Part shown: piece after piece, positions 63,716-64,000 of the stretch | Position numbering within the stretch: the stretch's first letter is position 1 | Layout: every line of letters starts with the position of its first letter | NCBI GenBank assembly: GCA_030435675.1 | Contig: CM059621.1 | Coordinates: forward strand, 6,510,001-6,574,000 | Direction: 5' to 3' | DNA from: Steinernema hermaphroditum | Taxonomy: Eukaryota; Nematoda; Chromadorea; Rhabditida; Steinernematidae | DNA length: 64,000 nt | Notes under the pieces: model-generated | What the model was told of the DNA's origin: nothing | The model's database searches: none | Seen by the model: only the letters and a program-made list of their open reading frames with translations | Made by a program: the position numbers and the translations under genes

Positions 63716-64000
63716 TTATTTTCTTTGACAGACGGACGCATACTTCCACTCGCATTTCATCTCAGCCCAGATGGGCTCCCAATACTAAATCACCACAGTT
63801 GAATAGCCAGTTCAAGCTCGATCGTGACTCACCGCAGCGCATCCCTCAGCTGCCTTCGGTTTCGGCTGTCTTCGTCCCCAATTGCTGTAGTCCAGCGGTG
63901 ATCCATCGAGCCATGCGTACTGCGAACTCGCTCCTTGGGGCTTGTGGAGACCGATCCAGAAGATGTTACCTCCTTCAGGATTCTTCTGATCCAATATCCG
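63716..64000 (-). CDS. C-type lectin domain protein, 3' part only
   Basis: Two exons visible: from beyond 64000 down to 63833, then 63716-63784, phase 0 across a 48-bp intron. The translated end of a C-type lectin domain is clear: FWIGLHKPQG, YAWLDGSPLDYSNW (the WIGL and W-x-DGS-x-x-x-Y-x-NW signatures), EGCAA, and the last exon YWEPIWAEMKCEWKYASVC with QRK and stop. The two Cys match the conserved domain disulphides. No QPD or EPN tripeptide is seen in the visible loop (RRQPKPK instead), so classical calcium-dependent sugar binding is uncertain. Such proteins are secreted and often immune-related in nematodes. The signal peptide and first part of the domain lie outside the window. Confidence 0.9.

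Overview
The window looks like nematode nuclear DNA. Almost every convincing gene is cut by very short introns (40-50 bp) with pyrimidine-rich TTTCAG-type acceptors. The families fit too: a Cys-loop ligand-gated channel, an SRSX-like chemoreceptor, acylated globins, a C-type lectin and mariner/Tc-type transposon remnants. No species can be named from the sequence. All exon models below were built by hand from splice signals, phase continuity and family motifs; none has transcript support.

Left part (about 3-11 kb): a complete eight-exon Cys-loop channel gene (+), a Lys/Ser-rich single-pass membrane protein (+), and a six-exon C2H2 zinc-finger factor (-) with an acidic N-terminus. From 11.2 to 20.7 kb there are no convincing genes: GC-rich CG-containing islands that may be regulatory, short direct repeats, and a decayed Tc/mariner transposase.

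Middle part (20-42 kb): three paralogous globin genes (-), each with an N-terminal MGC acylation signal and one phase-1 intron at the same codon. Between them lie a 5'-truncated M1 aminopeptidase with two in-frame stops (+), an SRSX-like receptor with one frameshift (-) that carries a mariner remnant in its first intron, and a tRNA-Thr(CGT). Short unassigned genes follow at 41.5-43.5 kb.

Right part (44-64 kb): a tandem pair of intronless genes with an F-box-like N-terminus (-), created by a duplication unit of about 1.2 kb; a candidate 39-residue secreted peptide (+); a complete six-exon DGAT2/MOGAT acyltransferase (-); a 13-exon secreted protein (-) made of four copies of a three-exon module (short EGF-like motif plus an unrecognised domain of about 110 residues); and the 3' end of a C-type lectin gene (-) running off the window.

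The genes do not form one pathway. The most unusual items are the quadruplicated EGF-plus-unknown-domain protein and the cluster of N-acylated globins. The rest of the space is filled by dispersed and tandem repeats shared between distant parts of the window.
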